From Trichopria drosophilae (taxonomy: Eukaryota > Arthropoda > Insecta > Hymenoptera > Diapriidae), in NCBI GenBank assembly GCA_030407085.1, contig CM059584.1:107011001-107075000 (forward strand): a stretch of DNA of 64,000 bases, read 5' to 3'. A program made the position numbers and the translations under genes. Positions within the stretch are counted from its first letter, which is position 1. Each line of letters starts with the position of its first letter. The notes beneath the pieces were generated by a model that saw only the letters and a program-made list of their open reading frames with translations, did not search any database and was not told the DNA's origin. Positions 32,940 to 45,028 of this stretch are shown in pieces.

Positions 32940-35900
32940 AATTCAAACAACCTTCGTGTTTGGAAAAATGCATAATTTTTGTTTTAATAAGGATTAATGA
33001 ATAAATTATTGTATGTACACCATTCAGAAATACTATTAAGATTACGCTGTAAACACGAAGCATCGAGTGGAATTTTTACTACACGATAGATCTTCATATC
33101 ATCTGCATACAATAAAACCTTTGAATTCGAAATGCAATTTACAATATCATTAATAAAAAAATGAAATAATAGAGGACTTAAATGAGATCCCTGAGAAACT
33201 CCTGACATAACTGAGACTAGAACCGAATAATGTCCCTTAATACGGATAATTTGAAACCGCTCACGTAGGTAGGAGTAAAACCAATCAAGAGGGAGCCACC
33301 AGTACCAATATTACGCAACTTTGCAACTAAAATATCATAGTTCACTGAATCGAAGGCTTTTGAAAAATCCAAATATATAGCATCAACTTGATTATCACCT
33401 TCTAAAGTCTCACTGATATAAGCGCTGTAAAGCAATGTAACAGTAGATCTTTCCTTAACAAAACCATGTTGATATTTATATAATATATAGAATATTTCAA
33501 AATGGGAGTAATATGAGAGATCTTCCATAGATCTGGAAAGATGCCTGCTAACAGTGAGTCATTAAACAATATTGTTAATGGAGTGGCAAGAGAAGATATA
33601 CAGGATCTGATCACAATAGAAGGTAACAAATCAGGCCCGCAACTGAAACATGGTTTCAGTCTTGATACCTCAGACTTGATGATATCCCCAGAAATCAACA
33701 TAGTTTCCCAAATTGTATCAGTTGGCAAAAGGTACGAAACCTTTGATTTATAATTGTTGTAAACTGATTTAAAATGATCTGCAAACAAATTGACAATGGA
33801 AGCACTGTCACTGACATGTGAGTTGCCCAAAAACATAGATGGAAATTCATTATCGTTCCTTAAATTATTTATATATGTCCAGAACGATCTCATGACCCTA
33901 CGTGAGTATTATATTTTTTAATATAGGAGTCATAACATTGACGAGATACTCTTATACATTTTGCCCTTAACTTTTTAAATAGGGTAGGTCGGGGTATTCT
34001 TGGACATATTTTTATTTCGTGCAGAAACTCTAAAAAAAATTGCTTTTTCTCAAAATTTCAAAGCTTGATTTTGTGGTACGATAAATAACCTTTCATTTGG
34101 TACCAGCAATTTGATCTAATTGTTTAAAATTGTACACTCTGTATCAGCTGGCGCAAAAACCTGGTTTTTGAGATTTAAAAAAATCTCAGGGTATTATTGG
34201 ACAGTCTTGTAAATCGATAAAAAAATGAAAATTATTGCTGGAAAACGTTAATTTGTTAATGAAACCGAAAGAATATCTATCTTATAATGAATAAAAAAAA
34301 GTAAGGCACGTGAAAGTGTTCCGGTTTGCTCTGACACAAATCAAGAGAACACCTCCATCACAAGCGATATAATGGGCTATGTTTCGGCGATTTTCTTTCT
34401 CGGGCATATTTTTCATGCAAATTATGTAGAAATCAGTATTTTCCTCCTTATCAGTGTCCAAATCACAAAGTGTCCAATAATACCCCGAACGCTCATTTTT
34501 ACAAAAAGTCGGCGTATAAGTAACACAATGCAAATTTCATCACAAACTCTTATATGCGTCAAAAGCTTATAGTTCCAAGAATATTATAAATATATTTATG
34601 TACGTCTTTTCGGTGCGTAAAGTAAACTTTACGCACTCGATTATACTTTACGCACGAAAAAGCCGTATGTAAACAATATTTCGGCACACGTGTGTGTGTG
34701 TGTGTGTGTAAAGTTCTTTACGCATACGCCCTTATATCGAAAACTACCATTACTTGACTTGGTTCTTCGAAAAATGTTGTAAAAATGACCAAAACACTAA
34801 GTGAAAAAAACACTTTACAAACATCAAAATTTTGTTTTATATGATAGCGAAGTAACAATGCGTCAAAATAAGTCAAGTGCTTAAAAGAAAATGAGATTAT
34901 GATAAGACGAGTCGATGATAGTTGATGGAAACTCCAAGCGTTACAAATGGGAAAATTATCGCGCTGTCCAACAATACCCCGTGTCCAATAATACCTCGAC
35001 CTCCCCTACTATATATAAAGGTCATAGTTATGCCAACGCTGTCTAGATTGACTACGAATAACTCTCTTTGGTATATTCTCATTAATAAATTTATATACAG
35101 TATCATAAAAACAGTTACATTATTATTTACATTCACATTATTCAATATTTCTGCACAAGATTTGGACGCTATAAAATCATTCAATATAGAAAAATTAACG
35201 TTTGAGATGTCATAAGAAATAAAACTATGAACCATATGTCTTTAAACCGTAACAGACAAGTTCAGCAGATGAGGAACATGATGACTGTCAGGTAACAATC
35301 TCCTCAGTATCAAGCGTTGTACAGTTGACTAGCATTGTCGAGAACATCAAACCTAATGTATATCCTTTAGAACTGATTACGGAATGTTGCTGATAGAGGT
35401 TCAGTGACGCTATTAATTGTCTCAAAATATGAGCACTTTCTAATGCATTGCGATTGATGCATCGATGGTCGAAAGTGATTCGGTCTTCATTAGCTCAGAA
35501 AATTTGATGGAGATTGAAATCTCCTAAAATTATCCATTCTGATTAAGTCTGTTCCATTCCTATGTGATCTATACTATCTGCGAATTTGGAGTGAGCAGAA
35601 GGGACTAGATTAGCTGAGAAGTATGACGTCCCAATTATCCAACTGGACCCATTTATAACAATTTTGACTAGTACATGTTCCGATGATGGGGAGCAGAATT
35701 CAACATCAACTTGTTTCGCAGTAATGGGCTTTTTTACTGCTATTAATACTCCGCTGCCTCTTGTTGACTTGGTTAGATTGAGGCGTCTATCATTTCTAAA
35801 AATATTATAATCCGATAAGCCAATTTCGCTGTCTGATATTGAGTTAATTAACCACGTTTCGGGTCCGGTTTAGTATGCAAGGTAGACACATTCTGTTTAA

Positions 35901-36087
35901 CAGATGTTAGCTTGGAACGCAGGCCACGTACATTTTGATAAAAAATAGATAGATGTAAAGATTGTGGCCCTTTCCGGCGTTTAAATGTATCCCCGATTGT
36001 TCAAGTTCAACAATGGTAGGCACACCCTTAATAAATCTCACCGTGTTTTGAGTTTGTCCGGGTTCTTTGCGTTAAATTTACGAACAT
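32940..36087 (-). pseudogene. Jockey/CR1-like LINE (endonuclease + RT), interrupted
   Basis: On the minus strand the endonuclease lies at about 35200-35930, with LSIFYQNVRGLRSKL, ETWLINSISDSEIGLSDYNI, RGSGVLIAVKKP and WIILGDFNLH. A linker then runs to about 35010, is split by a MITE, and resumes at 33979 (LFKKLRAKCIRVSRQCYDSY). The RT follows: CGPDLLPSIVIRSC (about 33640), LDFSKAFDSVNYDIL (about 33340), GVSQGSHLSPLLFHFFINDI (about 33170) and the catalytic LLYADDMKIY (about 33100). The protein would nick DNA and copy the element RNA in place. Frameshifts occur near 35880, 35560, 33895, 33520 and 33215, so it is inactive. The 5' end is cut by the C-rich array at 36088, and the 3' end is not identified. 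Confidence 0.85.
33982..35006. mobile_element. 1,025-bp TA-flanked non-autonomous element inside the LINE
   Basis: The 25-bp imperfect TIRs (GGGTAGGTCGGGGTATT and the inverse of AATACCTCGACCTCCCC) are flanked by TA. The motif TGTCCAATAATACCCCG or its inverse recurs at both ends and internally (about 34189-34206 and 34474-34493). LINE coding sequence resumes directly on either side, so this is a clean insertion. A (GT)n tract lies at about 34690-34710. The short frame at 34282-34533 (minus) has no recognisable domain. Confidence 0.8.
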
Positions 36088-36587
36088 CCCCCCCCCCCCC
36101 CCCACCCCCCCCCCCCCCCACCCCCCCCCCCCCCCACCCCCCCCCCCCCCCACCCCCCCCCCCCCCCACCCCCCCCCCCCCCCACCCCCCCCCCCCCCCA
36201 CCCCCCCCCCCCCCCACCCCCCCCCCCCCCCACCCCCCCCCCCCCCCACCCCCCCCCCCCCCCACCCCCCCCCCCCCCCACCCCCCCCCCCCCCCACCCC
36301 CCCCCCCCCCCACCCCCCCCCCCCCCCACCCCCCCCCCCCCCCACCCCCCCCCCCCCCCACCCCCCCCCCCCCCCACCCCCCCCCCCCCCCACCCCCCCC
36401 CCCCCCCACCCCCCCCCCCCCCCACCCCCCCCCCCCCCCACCCCCCCCCCCCCCCACCCCCCCCCCCCCCCACCCCCCCCCCCCCCCACCCCCCCCCCCC
36501 CCCACCCCCCCCCCCCCCCACCCCCCCCCCCCCCCACCCCCCCCCCCCCCCACCCCCCCCCCCCCCCACCCCCCCCCCCCCCCACCC
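36088..36587. other. 500-bp (AC15)n array, probable gap filler 1
   Basis: The array is exactly 500 bp, with 31 A residues spaced exactly 16 bp apart and only C otherwise. There is no length variation in any C15 run. It joins a LINE on the left to unrelated retroelement leader sequence on the right. A second array of identical length and design is at 60868-61367. Natural C15 homopolymers would vary in length, so an assembly or file-format placeholder is the best reading. Confidence 0.85.
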
Positions 36588-37000
36588 ACGCACGCTACGT
36601 CGCTCGCAGTGACGTCAGCACGAGGATTGAGACACCGAGTCTCTCCTTCTCTTTCGCGCATCGGTCGTCTTCGGCCACGCTCGAGTCTAACGATTCCGCT
36701 GAAGGGGGAAACCGCGACTCTATCCGCGCTCCTTTCCCCCTGTACACGTGCATGTTGCTAGACAACTGATAGTGCACACTTACCTGCTATCAGTTCGGCA
36801 CGCCCCCAAACTCAGCGATTGGCAGTGAGCTGTGCCCCCTGTCCGCGCGCACCGCCGACGTGCCAACAAGCTATCAGTCTCAAGTCTCCCTGTGCGACGA
36901 CAGCACCGAGCTTGAGTCGACATTCTTCGCCGCAATCAAACTGAAGAATATTTGCCGACTTGACGCATATTAATCCGAGCTGGCAGACTTAAAAGGAAAA
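36588..37000 (+). other. GC-rich leader upstream of BEL/Pao gag
   Basis: This GC-rich segment starts directly at the edge of the C-rich array and runs into the gag ATG. It probably belongs to the 5' LTR or untranslated leader, but no matching 3' copy was found downstream of 42298. The LTR cannot be confirmed, and the array may have removed its left part. Confidence 0.4.
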
Positions 37001-38549
37001 ATGCCACGAAACCGAACCAATCCCGATGAAGAATACCACGAGTTCATCCAACTCGTGGCCCATCAACAAAAGGTGATGCACTCATTGCATCGAGCTAATG
37101 AATTTCTCCAAACGCCAGATTTGACAGTTGAAGCAGCTCGCACGCGCCGCGACTTCATCGAATCGAAATGGAGTCAGCTGTCAGCGCGTGACGAAATCAT
37201 TGCTCCGTACGAGTCATTGCCGTCATGCGCCAACAATGAATATTTTGTTAATGACTTTTTAGGCACGGCAGAAGAACTGTTCCTCGACATTACGTCAAAG
37301 TTGTCAAAAATAATTAATACGGCAATGGCAGCATCATTCGCATCAACGTCTACTGGTGCTCCAGCAGCTGTAATCAACGGGGAACGACGCACGCAAGTAC
37401 CGAAGTTGAAGTTACCAGCAATTTTCAGGAAAATTTGTTGATTGGGTGGAATTCCGTGACCACTTCAGGCACTTATCATTAACGATACGTCATTTGATGC
37501 ATTTCATCGGCTTTATTAGTTAAAGTCTTGCCTCGAAGGGGAGGCTGCTGCATTACTAAAAAATATTGCCATTACGGCAGAAAATTTTGATGTTGCCTGG
37601 AAGATGCTCACGGAACGCTACGAAGATAAGCGAAGGTTATTATCGATTCAACTCTCGAAATTATTTTCGTTAACAACTATTACGCGCGAAGGTTCGTCGG
37701 CAGACCTTCGAAAATTAAGCGACACCGCGCAAGAGTCAATTGATGCGCTTAATAAGTTAGGCCGTCCGGTGGCTGATGACATTTTAGTTCATTTAATTTC
37801 GCAATGTTTCGATCGTTTCACGCGATAGGCTTGGGAGTTGTCAATTGGAAGGGGAAGAATTCGCCACGTATGACAAACTCACAAATTTTTTGAAATTAAG
37901 AATTCGCGCGCTTGAAGCATCTGCCGGGTCTGACAAGAGGACTCAACCGATTGGGCCCTCGACTCGCGTTAAGACAACGCGCGCCTCTCGCGCTCAAACG
38001 CATCACGCGAGTAGCAGTAAGGTGCAACCAAAGTGCATTGCATGCAACGATGCACACGCAATTTACCGATGTCCGAAATTTAGTGGATTAGCAGTCTCGG
38101 CAACGGTGGGACATAATAAAGCGAAATAAGTTATGTCAAAACTGTTTATCGACCTATCACACAATTGATGCATGCAAGAGCGAGCGTAAGTGTATACATT
38201 GCGGTTCTCGTCACAACTCGCTGCTGCATTCACAACCTCGTGTACCGGCTGTGCAGGTGCCACACGATGCTGCAAGCACGTCTCAAGTCAACACATCAGG
38301 TGTCGATATGTCTTATGTCCAATCGCATCTAAGCACGCCACGTGTGCCCGCGCAAGTCGTGCTTGCAACTGCGTGGGTGCTTGTCACCGCCCCATCACGG
38401 CGAGTCGTAAAATTGCGCGCATTACTCGACCACGGTTCCATGCGCACGTTTATTTCGCAAGAGGTAGCGAACGCACTGCGAACGACAGCAGCATGCAACA
38501 TCGGTGAGGGTAAGCGGACTCGGGAAAAGTACTTCGGAACGAGTTAACA
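37001..38549 (+). pseudogene. BEL/Pao gag and protease region, frameshifted
   Basis: The frame opens with MPRNRTNPDEEYHEF at 37001 and leaves frame near 37430, at the SGKFVDWVEFRDHFRHL block (the DUF1759-type Pao gag motif). It resumes with LLKNIAITAENFDVAWKML (about 37553-37609). Zinc-knuckle-like cysteines follow (CIACNDAHAIYRCPKF, about 38036-38085; CQNCLSTYHTIDACKSERKC, about 38135-38200). The aspartic protease then shows LRALLDHGSMRTFISQEVA (about 38420-38470). The usual active-site D-S/T-G appears here as DHGS, as often in Pao-type peptidases that read DxGS. Gag would form particles and the protease would cut the polyprotein. Breaks occur near 37430, 37500, 37828 and 38100. Confidence 0.8.
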
Positions 38550-40184
38550 AAATCATACCGATTTCGATAAGTTCGGTAAAGAATAAGGAAATGGCACTTT
38601 CCACGGATGCGTTAATTTTACCGTCGCTTACTAAATACGTGCCGAAATTTGGAGCACCGATAGCTCATTGGCCGCATTTGAACGGTCTCGAATTTGCGGA
38701 TGGCTGTCCCACGGATGACACGCCTATCCATTTAATTATCGGGGCAGATCTATACGCATATGCCATGCGTGACGGCATTATACGCGGTAAAATCGACGAG
38801 CCGGTGGCAATGAACACCATCTTTGGGTGGGTCATTTCCGGGCGCATGTGGCGCATCTGACGCTTCATCTGTACCGCCAATGATTTCTGTTCATGCTCAT
38901 CATGCGCAGGAGCACGAAAGCTTACATGATACCCTCACACGGTTCTGGGAGACTGAAGAAGTCTCAACCTCCCCCCCTGTCACGGAAGATAACGAGCACT
39001 GTGAGCAGCATTTCCGTGACACGCATTCACGCTTGCCAGACGGACGCTATGTTGTCCGCATTCCATTCCGTCGGCCACCCTCCAATGGCCTTGGAGACAC
39101 TTATCATCGGGCGGTGCAGTGTCTCCACTCGATTGAGCGTCGTCTGATGACGCGTTCCCAGGAACGCGAGGCTTATGTTCAGTTTATGTCCGAATATGAG
39201 CATCTTGGGCATATGCGCGTCGCACCCACAACTTCTCACGCTAAGCCGGCAGTGTACCTTCCACACCATCCGGTAATTAAAAATAGTAGTTCTACCACGA
39301 AAACACGCATTGTTTTCAACGCATCCTCGTTGTCGTCGAATGGAACTTCGCTGAATGAGCTTCAGCTCACTGGTCCTGCGCTGCAGGCTGATTTGCCGCG
39401 GTTACACATGCAATGGCGTACCCATCGCTACGTATACGCCGCTGACATTGCGAAAATGTACCGGCAAATCCGCATTGATGAGAGAGATGTGGATTATCAG
39501 CGCATTTTGTGGCGACTCTCGCCTCAAGAAGCGGTCACCCCATACCAGCTCCTCACAGTTACGTATGGGACCGCTAGCGCGCCATTTTTGGCGCTTCGTG
39601 TATTACGTCAGCTCGCGGAAGATGAGGGCGACAATTTTCCCTTGGGAAAAGTCACCCTTCTTAACGATTTTTTCGTTGATGATGCCTTATTTGGCGCTGA
39701 TTCGATCGAAAATTTAAAAACCATTCGAGATGAACTTGTGTCGCTCCTGAATAAAGGACAATTCCTCTTACGGAAATGGGTAGGTAACGCTGCTCCCTTA
39801 CTTGCCGACATCGATGACGCAAACGTTGGGGTTGCATGCGACAAGGAATTGCGAGTCGATGATAGTTGCAAAATTCTCGGCATTTCATGGCGGCCCGCTA
39901 CCGACTCATACACCTTCATCTCCAACCAATCGTCTTCACCCATCATCACAAAGCGACTGGTGCTTTCGAATATTGCGAAAATATTTGATCCTCTTGGGTG
40001 GATTGCACCTGTCGTCATTGTGGCCAAGGTGTTTATGCAGCGCCTCTGGCTATGCCACATAGATTGGGATGATTCGCTCCCAGATGATCTCGCCACATCT
40101 TGGCAAATATTCTACAGCGCACTACCAAACCTCACGAAAATTTCTATTCCGCGTTGGTTAACATTAGTCCTTCAACAATGGTAG
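38504..40184 (+). pseudogene. BEL/Pao pre-RT and reverse transcriptase region
   Basis: The segment starts with the Pao-specific stretch before the RT (IHLIIGADLYAYAMRDGI, about 38730-38780; TIFGWVISGRM, about 38818-38850) and changes frame near 38850. The RT frame shows RYVVRIPF (about 39048), TKTRIVFNASS (about 39298-39330), YAADIAKMYRQIRID (about 39430-39480), YGTASAPFLALR (about 39565-39600) and FFVDDALFG (about 39670-39696). The last is the YVDD catalytic box with Phe for Tyr. A Pao-type peptidase A17 region follows (ISWRPATDSYTF, about 39880-39915; KIFDPLGWIAPVV, about 39980-40015). It ends out of frame at 40184, overlapping the next open frame. The enzyme would make cDNA from the element RNA. 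Confidence 0.85.
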
Positions 40185-42298
40185 AGCTCCACGGCTTTTC
40201 TGATGCCTCCTCGAAGGCGTTCGCAGCTGTTGTTTATGTACGATGTGTCGACCCCTCAGGTCACTGTTACACCGCCTTACTAACGGCAAAAACGCGGGTT
40301 GCCCCACTCAAACAATTGTCCATTCCGCGTCTCGAGTTGTGTGGTGCTGTTCTTCTCGCACAGCTGTTGGATCATGTCCGGAAGGTCCCAGCTTTTTCGC
40401 GCTGCCCGATTCAGTCATGGACAGATGCCACTATCGTACTGGACTGGCTACGTGCACAGTCTTCGCAGTGGAAGACGTTTGTGGCGAACCGTGTCGCAGA
40501 GATCCACACGCTGTTGCCCGACACTTCTTGGCGCCACGTGCCAGGCACCGACAACCCTGCGGATTTAGCCTCTCGTGGCGTGACAGCCAATGAGATGCTG
40601 GACCTTCCCCTGTGGTGGCGAGGCCCCTCTTGGCTCTGCCTGCGTCCCTCAGAATGGCCAATCGTCGATCGGAGCATTGTCCATGACGATGCTTTATTGG
40701 AGCGCAGGGTCAAAACGCATCACGCTATGGCAGTGCCTGACGGCTCCGATGAAATTTTCCGTCGATTTTCATCGTGGCCGCATCTTTGCCGGACGCTCGC
40801 ACGAGTGTTCTGCTTTTTACCACAGTGGAGAGCTTCGTTGGATAAGGTAGATCCATTTCGCCCCTGTGCAATTACCTTAGCTCTCGTTACCACACGAATC
40901 TTCAAACTTCTTCAAGCTAAGGCATTCAGCGATGCGTTGATCATGCTTGAAGCCAATCCGGCCGCTCCTGACGGATCACGTCACCTGGGACCGAATAAAA
41001 GGCTCGCAACATCCAGCCCTTTGCGGCGTTTAAGTCCCTTTTTGGACTCAGCCGGCTTGCTTCGCGTAGGAGGTCGGCTCCAGATGACGAATCTAGCCTT
41101 TTCGTCAAGACACCCAGTGATTCTTCCCTCCGGTCATGTTGCACGCCTCTTAGCAACTCATGCTCACGCTCGTTGTCTTCATGGCGGAATTACGCTCACG
41201 CTCAGCACCATGCGCCAGCAGACCTGGGTCCTGCAGGCCAGAAAAACAGTCCGATCGGTGATCGCACACTGCGTTGTCTGTGCGCGTCAGCGTGCTGAAG
41301 TCCCAACTCAGCTGATGGGGTCATTGCCTCCGGCTCGTGCCACACGTCCGGTTCGCGCTTTCTCCGAATGTGGAGTTGATTATGCTGGCCCCGTCAAACT
41401 CCGCTTGGCGGGCGGTCGCGGTAATCGCTCGCAACCAGCGTACATAGCGCTTTTTATATGTATGGCGTCACGCGCGGTTCATTTAGAGCTCGTGTCGGAT
41501 TACTCGTCTCCGGCATTCCTCGCGGCGTTTCAGAGGTTCTACTCGCGTCGTGGTTTACCAAGCGTCGTTCACAGCGACTGTGGAACGACTTTTGTGGGTG
41601 CCGACAAGGAACTGCGCGCGGCGTATCGCGCCGCAGTCACATCGGATGAGCTTCGCGTTCGCGTCGCGGAGGAAGGCGTCAAATGGAGTTTGATCCCGCC
41701 TGCTGCTCCTCACTTCGGTGGGTTGTGGGAAGCTGGGGTGCGCTCCATGAAGCGTCACCTCAAGCGTGTTCTTGATCCGCACACGCCAACGTACGAGGAG
41801 TTAACCACGCTTCTATGCCGCGTAGAGGCGTGTATGAATTCCCGACCGCTTGCTCCGCTCACCGATGATATCGAGAGCTTAGATACGCTCACACCGGCTC
41901 ACTTCCTTGTCGGCGGACCACTCGTTTCGGCTCCGGCACCTCTAGCTCTTGACTACTCAGTCTCCCGTACCACGCGTTGGCAACTGTACAGTAAATTACT
42001 GGAGCAATTTTGGACCCGCTGGTCACGGGATTATGTTACGTCCTGCCAGCACCGCTCGAAGTGGTTCAGCGCCTCCACGTCTTTGAAGGTCGGTCAAATA
42101 GTACTGTTGCGAAATGATAAGTTGCCTCCCGCAAAATGGGACCTGGCGCGTGTGACAGCATGCCATCCGGGTAATGATGGGTTCGTTCGCGTGGTAACCG
42201 TACGCACCGCCGCGTCCGAGTTTAAACGTCCAATCGCCAAGCTGGCACTTTTGCCTATAGCGATCGAAGGTCACCACTCGCCAGATCCCACCTTGTAG
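40100..42298 (+). CDS. BEL/Pao RNase H and integrase part of pol, intact 732-codon frame
   Basis: This frame is uninterrupted to TAG at 42296-42298. RNase H begins at [19 protein letters not shown] (about residues 29-47), with [13 protein letters not shown] near 77-89. The HHCC-type zinc-binding part of integrase lies at about 350-395 ([10 protein letters not shown] and CVVCARQR). The catalytic core follows, with Asp in [12 protein letters not shown] (about 428), Asp in [12 protein letters not shown] (about 490) and Glu in [17 protein letters not shown] (about 540). A C-terminal DUF5641-like region ([10 protein letters not shown] near 675-685) ends the protein. The integrase would join cDNA to host DNA. 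Natural translation was as part of the gag-pol polyprotein, so the ATG at 40100 is only the first in the open frame. The real frame enters near 40180, where the RT frame breaks. Confidence 0.88.
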   Translation: MANILQRTTKPHENFYSALVNISPSTMVELHGFSDASSKAFAAVVYVRCVDPSGHCYTALLTAKTRVAPLKQLSIPRLELCGAVLLAQLLDHVRKVPAFSRCPIQSWTDATIVLDWLRAQSSQWKTFVANRVAEIHTLLPDTSWRHVPGTDNPADLASRGVTANEMLDLPLWWRGPSWLCLRPSEWPIVDRSIVHDDALLERRVKTHHAMAVPDGSDEIFRRFSSWPHLCRTLARVFCFLPQWRASLDKVDPFRPCAITLALVTTRIFKLLQAKAFSDALIMLEANPAAPDGSRHLGPNKRLATSSPLRRLSPFLDSAGLLRVGGRLQMTNLAFSSRHPVILPSGHVARLLATHAHARCLHGGITLTLSTMRQQTWVLQARKTVRSVIAHCVVCARQRAEVPTQLMGSLPPARATRPVRAFSECGVDYAGPVKLRLAGGRGNRSQPAYIALFICMASRAVHLELVSDYSSPAFLAAFQRFYSRRGLPSVVHSDCGTTFVGADKELRAAYRAAVTSDELRVRVAEEGVKWSLIPPAAPHFGGLWEAGVRSMKRHLKRVLDPHTPTYEELTTLLCRVEACMNSRPLAPLTDDIESLDTLTPAHFLVGGPLVSAPAPLALDYSVSRTTRWQLYSKLLEQFWTRWSRDYVTSCQHRSKWFSASTSLKVGQIVLLRNDKLPPAKWDLARVTACHPGNDGFVRVVTVRTAASEFKRPIAKLALLPIAIEGHHSPDPTL

Positions 42299-42840
42299 AA
42301 TAAGATAGGTTAAGTCTATTGCGATACGAATACCGCAAGGCGGGCGGTATGTTCGCGTATGTATTGCTGATTCGCAAAGCTCATTTCGCCAGAGATATGT
42401 CTCGCGACATCTCTTGGCGCACCCGTGTATCTCGCATGTTGTTATCGACGCCGCATATAGATATATGTACGATATGCGCTTCTAATTTGAATATCGCGGT
42501 AGTCCAAACCCAAAGTCCCGGAACTTGAACTATCTGTTCCATGACCCTTGATTCATTCAGGATCGAGGAACTTCTTCGTCTTCCGGCTTCGAAACAAAAC
42601 GGTCGCATACACGCTCAACGAAATTCGTTCTGGGATAACTCGCACATTATCACCTCAATTATTGTCAATCCGTCGCGTTATAAATAGTGAATAAACCAAA
42701 TATAAGTTTATTTTAAGATAAGTTTATTCTTCACTTATTTGGGAATCCTGGGCCACGCACCCGCAGCTCAAGGTCAATAAATCCAAAATTGGGTTTATGG
42801 TCATGACAAAACACATACATTCCACAGTTTCCGTGTTAAT
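42299..42840. other. Region downstream of BEL/Pao pol, possible 3' LTR
   Basis: The composition stays GC-richer until about 42660 and then becomes AT-rich, with AATAAA-like signals near 42690 and 42775. It could be the 3' LTR, but the 5' counterpart is missing, so its limits are unknown. Confidence 0.35.
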
Positions 42841-42912
42841 CTCGTTGGCTCAGTTGATACGGCCTTTGACTGGTGATGCAGAGGTTAGGGGTTTGCGTCC
42901 GCGCCCGGTAAT
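42841..42912 (+). repeat. tRNA-like SINE head or tRNA pseudogene
   Basis: The A-box-like TGGCTCAGTTGATA (about 42846) and B-box-like GGTTTGCGTCC (42890-42900) are at tRNA spacing, with an anticodon-arm-like TTGACTGGTGATGCAG between them. The acceptor stem is not clean. An A/T low-complexity tail follows. Confidence 0.5.
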
Positions 42913-43135
42913 TTTTTTTTTTTTATTTTATTCATTTTGTCTTTTTTTGTTTATTTTATTTGTTTTCTTTATTATGTATATTTTTTTATTTCAATTATTT
43001 TATTTATTTTATATATTTTGGTAAAAACCAGGTAACTTATATTGTAAAAAACAAATAAAATGAATAAAACAAATAAAATAAATAAAGTAAATAAAATAAA
43101 CAAAATAAATGAAATATAAACCTACAAGCATTTAA
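42913..43135. repeat. T-rich/A-rich low-complexity palindrome
   Basis: A TTTTATT-type run (42913-43020) is followed by its A-rich mirror (AAATAAAATAAA type, 43045-43120). Together they form an imperfect hairpin with no coding content. Confidence 0.7.
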
Positions 43136-43198
43136 CCTAAAATAGCCAAACCTAGAGGAAGGCAGCCTTCATCAAATATTAGTTAAACCTGCAAGCAT

Positions 43199-43453
43199 GC
43201 TTACAAAAAGAATATTTCTTGCAATTTCCTAATTCTTTCTTCAGTATTTCAGAAAGAAACATGTCTTACACCGACTTGGTCAAAAAACCGAATTTTTCAA
43301 ATGCATTTTCATGTCAAAATTGATGATTTTGCATTGAAACTCATCCGCCAACGTACCGTTTGAATTCCCGCGGTTCCGCGGGGAGTCGGGCGGCCAATCG
43401 GCGCAACTTCGTACTGCACGTGCCCGAGATGCATACTAAATCTGTGAACACTG
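43199..43453. repeat. Dispersed repeat, copy 1
   Basis: About 255 bp nearly identical to 61541-61787, including GAAAGAAACATGTCTT and CCGCCAACGT. Copy 1 has about 8 bp extra in the CCGCGG stretch near 43369. Just after the shared end, AATTCCAAGC (copy 1) is replaced by its inverse GCTTGGAAT (copy 2). The family is unknown. Confidence 0.8.
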
Positions 43454-44945
43454 AATTCCAAGCATTCCACAACTGGCTTGTCAAAAAGTTGGCTGCCCTT
43501 TTAGTCACGTTTTGGGAGTTAAGAAAAAAACGCCGTCATTTAGTAATCTGTTTATGGTGTTAAATAATAAATGTACAATGCTACCCCAAATTACAAAACT
43601 ATTTTTTTGAAAATGAAGTTCTAGATAGCGCCATATTACCATTCGTCAAAAATGTATGCTAAATAGATGAAATTGCAGAAATGTACAGGATGTCAAACAG
43701 CAATTATGATATTGTATTGCATTGACAAGCAATACCTCGAATGGTAAACAAAGAATGGTTCATCTTACAAACCCACGACTTATGCCCCTCCGTTGACGGT
43801 TGAGTGCTACCATTACAGCCTCCAAACGCAATGTTTTTACTTAATTTATTATGCTTTTCCCCCTCATCTCATTATGCAATAATAAAATGTAATTATAATG
43901 ACAGCAGATATTAACGCCAGTGTAACTTATCAAAATGAAAAAATGTATACCACCAATAAAATGTACATAGTCGCTGTACAGTATAACGTTGCTAGAAAAT
44001 GAAGGGATGAATTGTAACTTATATTGCAAAGCGTTTGCTATTTATCGTTCATTCTAGTAACCCTTCTTCACACAGAAGTTGTGAATATTTGTAACGTTTA
44101 TTACGTCTCTATTCGTGAAAAATGTCAGTAGTACAAATCAATAGAGTCTCGTTTTCTACAACAATGATTCCAACTAATGATATTATATAAAGAGGCGGAC
44201 GGATAATTTCAGTCGTAGTTCGAACTTTTTCATTTATTTGATCTTCATGTCATGAACATGTCAACCTTGAAAATAGTACGATACATACCTTTCAATTTCG
44301 TTGATGTTCGATTTTCATACGAAATATATATTGAAATTGAAGTGCAAAAAGTGTCCTTGCCCGGCGTTAATGGGTTTTGTAAGTATGATCACTAGACGCC
44401 TACATTCAAACTTTTTTATTTTCATTTTACTAAATGTACTTTTTTTTTCATTCTGATACAAATCAATTTTGCAGGAATTAACTCAATTTTTATCGTTAAA
44501 TTTTTGAAAATATTTTCATAATTTTATATAGTTATTGGGAAGCAATTTATCCCGTAATTATTAAAAGAAATATAATAAATACAAGAAAATTATTATTCCA
44601 CATTTATTGCATCAGTGTAATTATTAGATATATTAACGAAAAATATTAATAAAAATGAAATACAAACCACGACCGTTATTCGAACCAGTAACATAGAACT
44701 TCTCTTCCTACCACTCGACGACCAAGAGATATGACGAAAAACGTAAAAATATTTCTTATGATCAACCACGGGAAGAGACAATTTTTTTTATATAACATTG
44801 TTTGTATTTAAGACAATATTATGCAATGATTACATTGTAATAAAAGTTTATAATTAGCTTTCTTAGTTCAATCTACAGTCTTTGCGTGTTCATGCTTCGA
44901 ATAAATGACTGCGGTTAGCAGTTTATCAGCCGCTTTGCGGCTTAT

Positions 44946-45028
44946 CCCATAAAGGGTTGTAGTAACCGAGTAGTTAAAGCGCTCGACTGATGAATATAAC
45001 TTTTGTAATTCGCGTACTCGCAGATGCT
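44946..45028 (+). repeat. tRNA-like sequence in palindrome module
   Basis: GTAGTAACCGAGTAGTTAAA is followed by GCGCTCGACTGATGAAT. This resembles the 5' half of a class-II tRNA (Ser/Leu type, ACCGAGTGGTTAAGGCG). The 3' half (TTTTGTAATTCGCGTACTCG) is a poor T-arm, so a functional tRNA is unlikely. Inverted relatives lie at about 47153-47215 and 48113-48182. Confidence 0.4.

Larger units (their letters stand above)
37001..42298 (+). mobile_element. BEL/Pao LTR retrotransposon, coding region
   Basis: The gag, protease, RT, RNase H and integrase regions follow in the usual BEL/Pao order, on one strand and without a separate env. The gag, protease and RT parts need several frameshifts, while the RNase H/integrase part is fully open. 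Base composition is much more GC-rich than the surroundings. LTRs were not identified on either side; the 5' side is cut by the C-rich array. Confidence 0.85.

Noticed and set aside
36088..36587. C-rich array as a genuine G-quadruplex or i-motif satellite
   Set aside because: Identical 500-bp length, 31 A residues and zero slippage at two loci are not plausible for natural C15 runs. It remains possible if long reads span it.
35985..36761. Long proline-rich (plus) and glycine-rich (minus) reading frames
   Set aside because: They are translations of the 500-bp (AC15)n array, which I judge to be gap filler. The same frames appear over 60868-61367.
44946..45028. Functional tRNA gene
   Set aside because: The 5' half is tRNA-like, but the T arm and acceptor stem are missing, and the copies lie inside a palindromic repeat.
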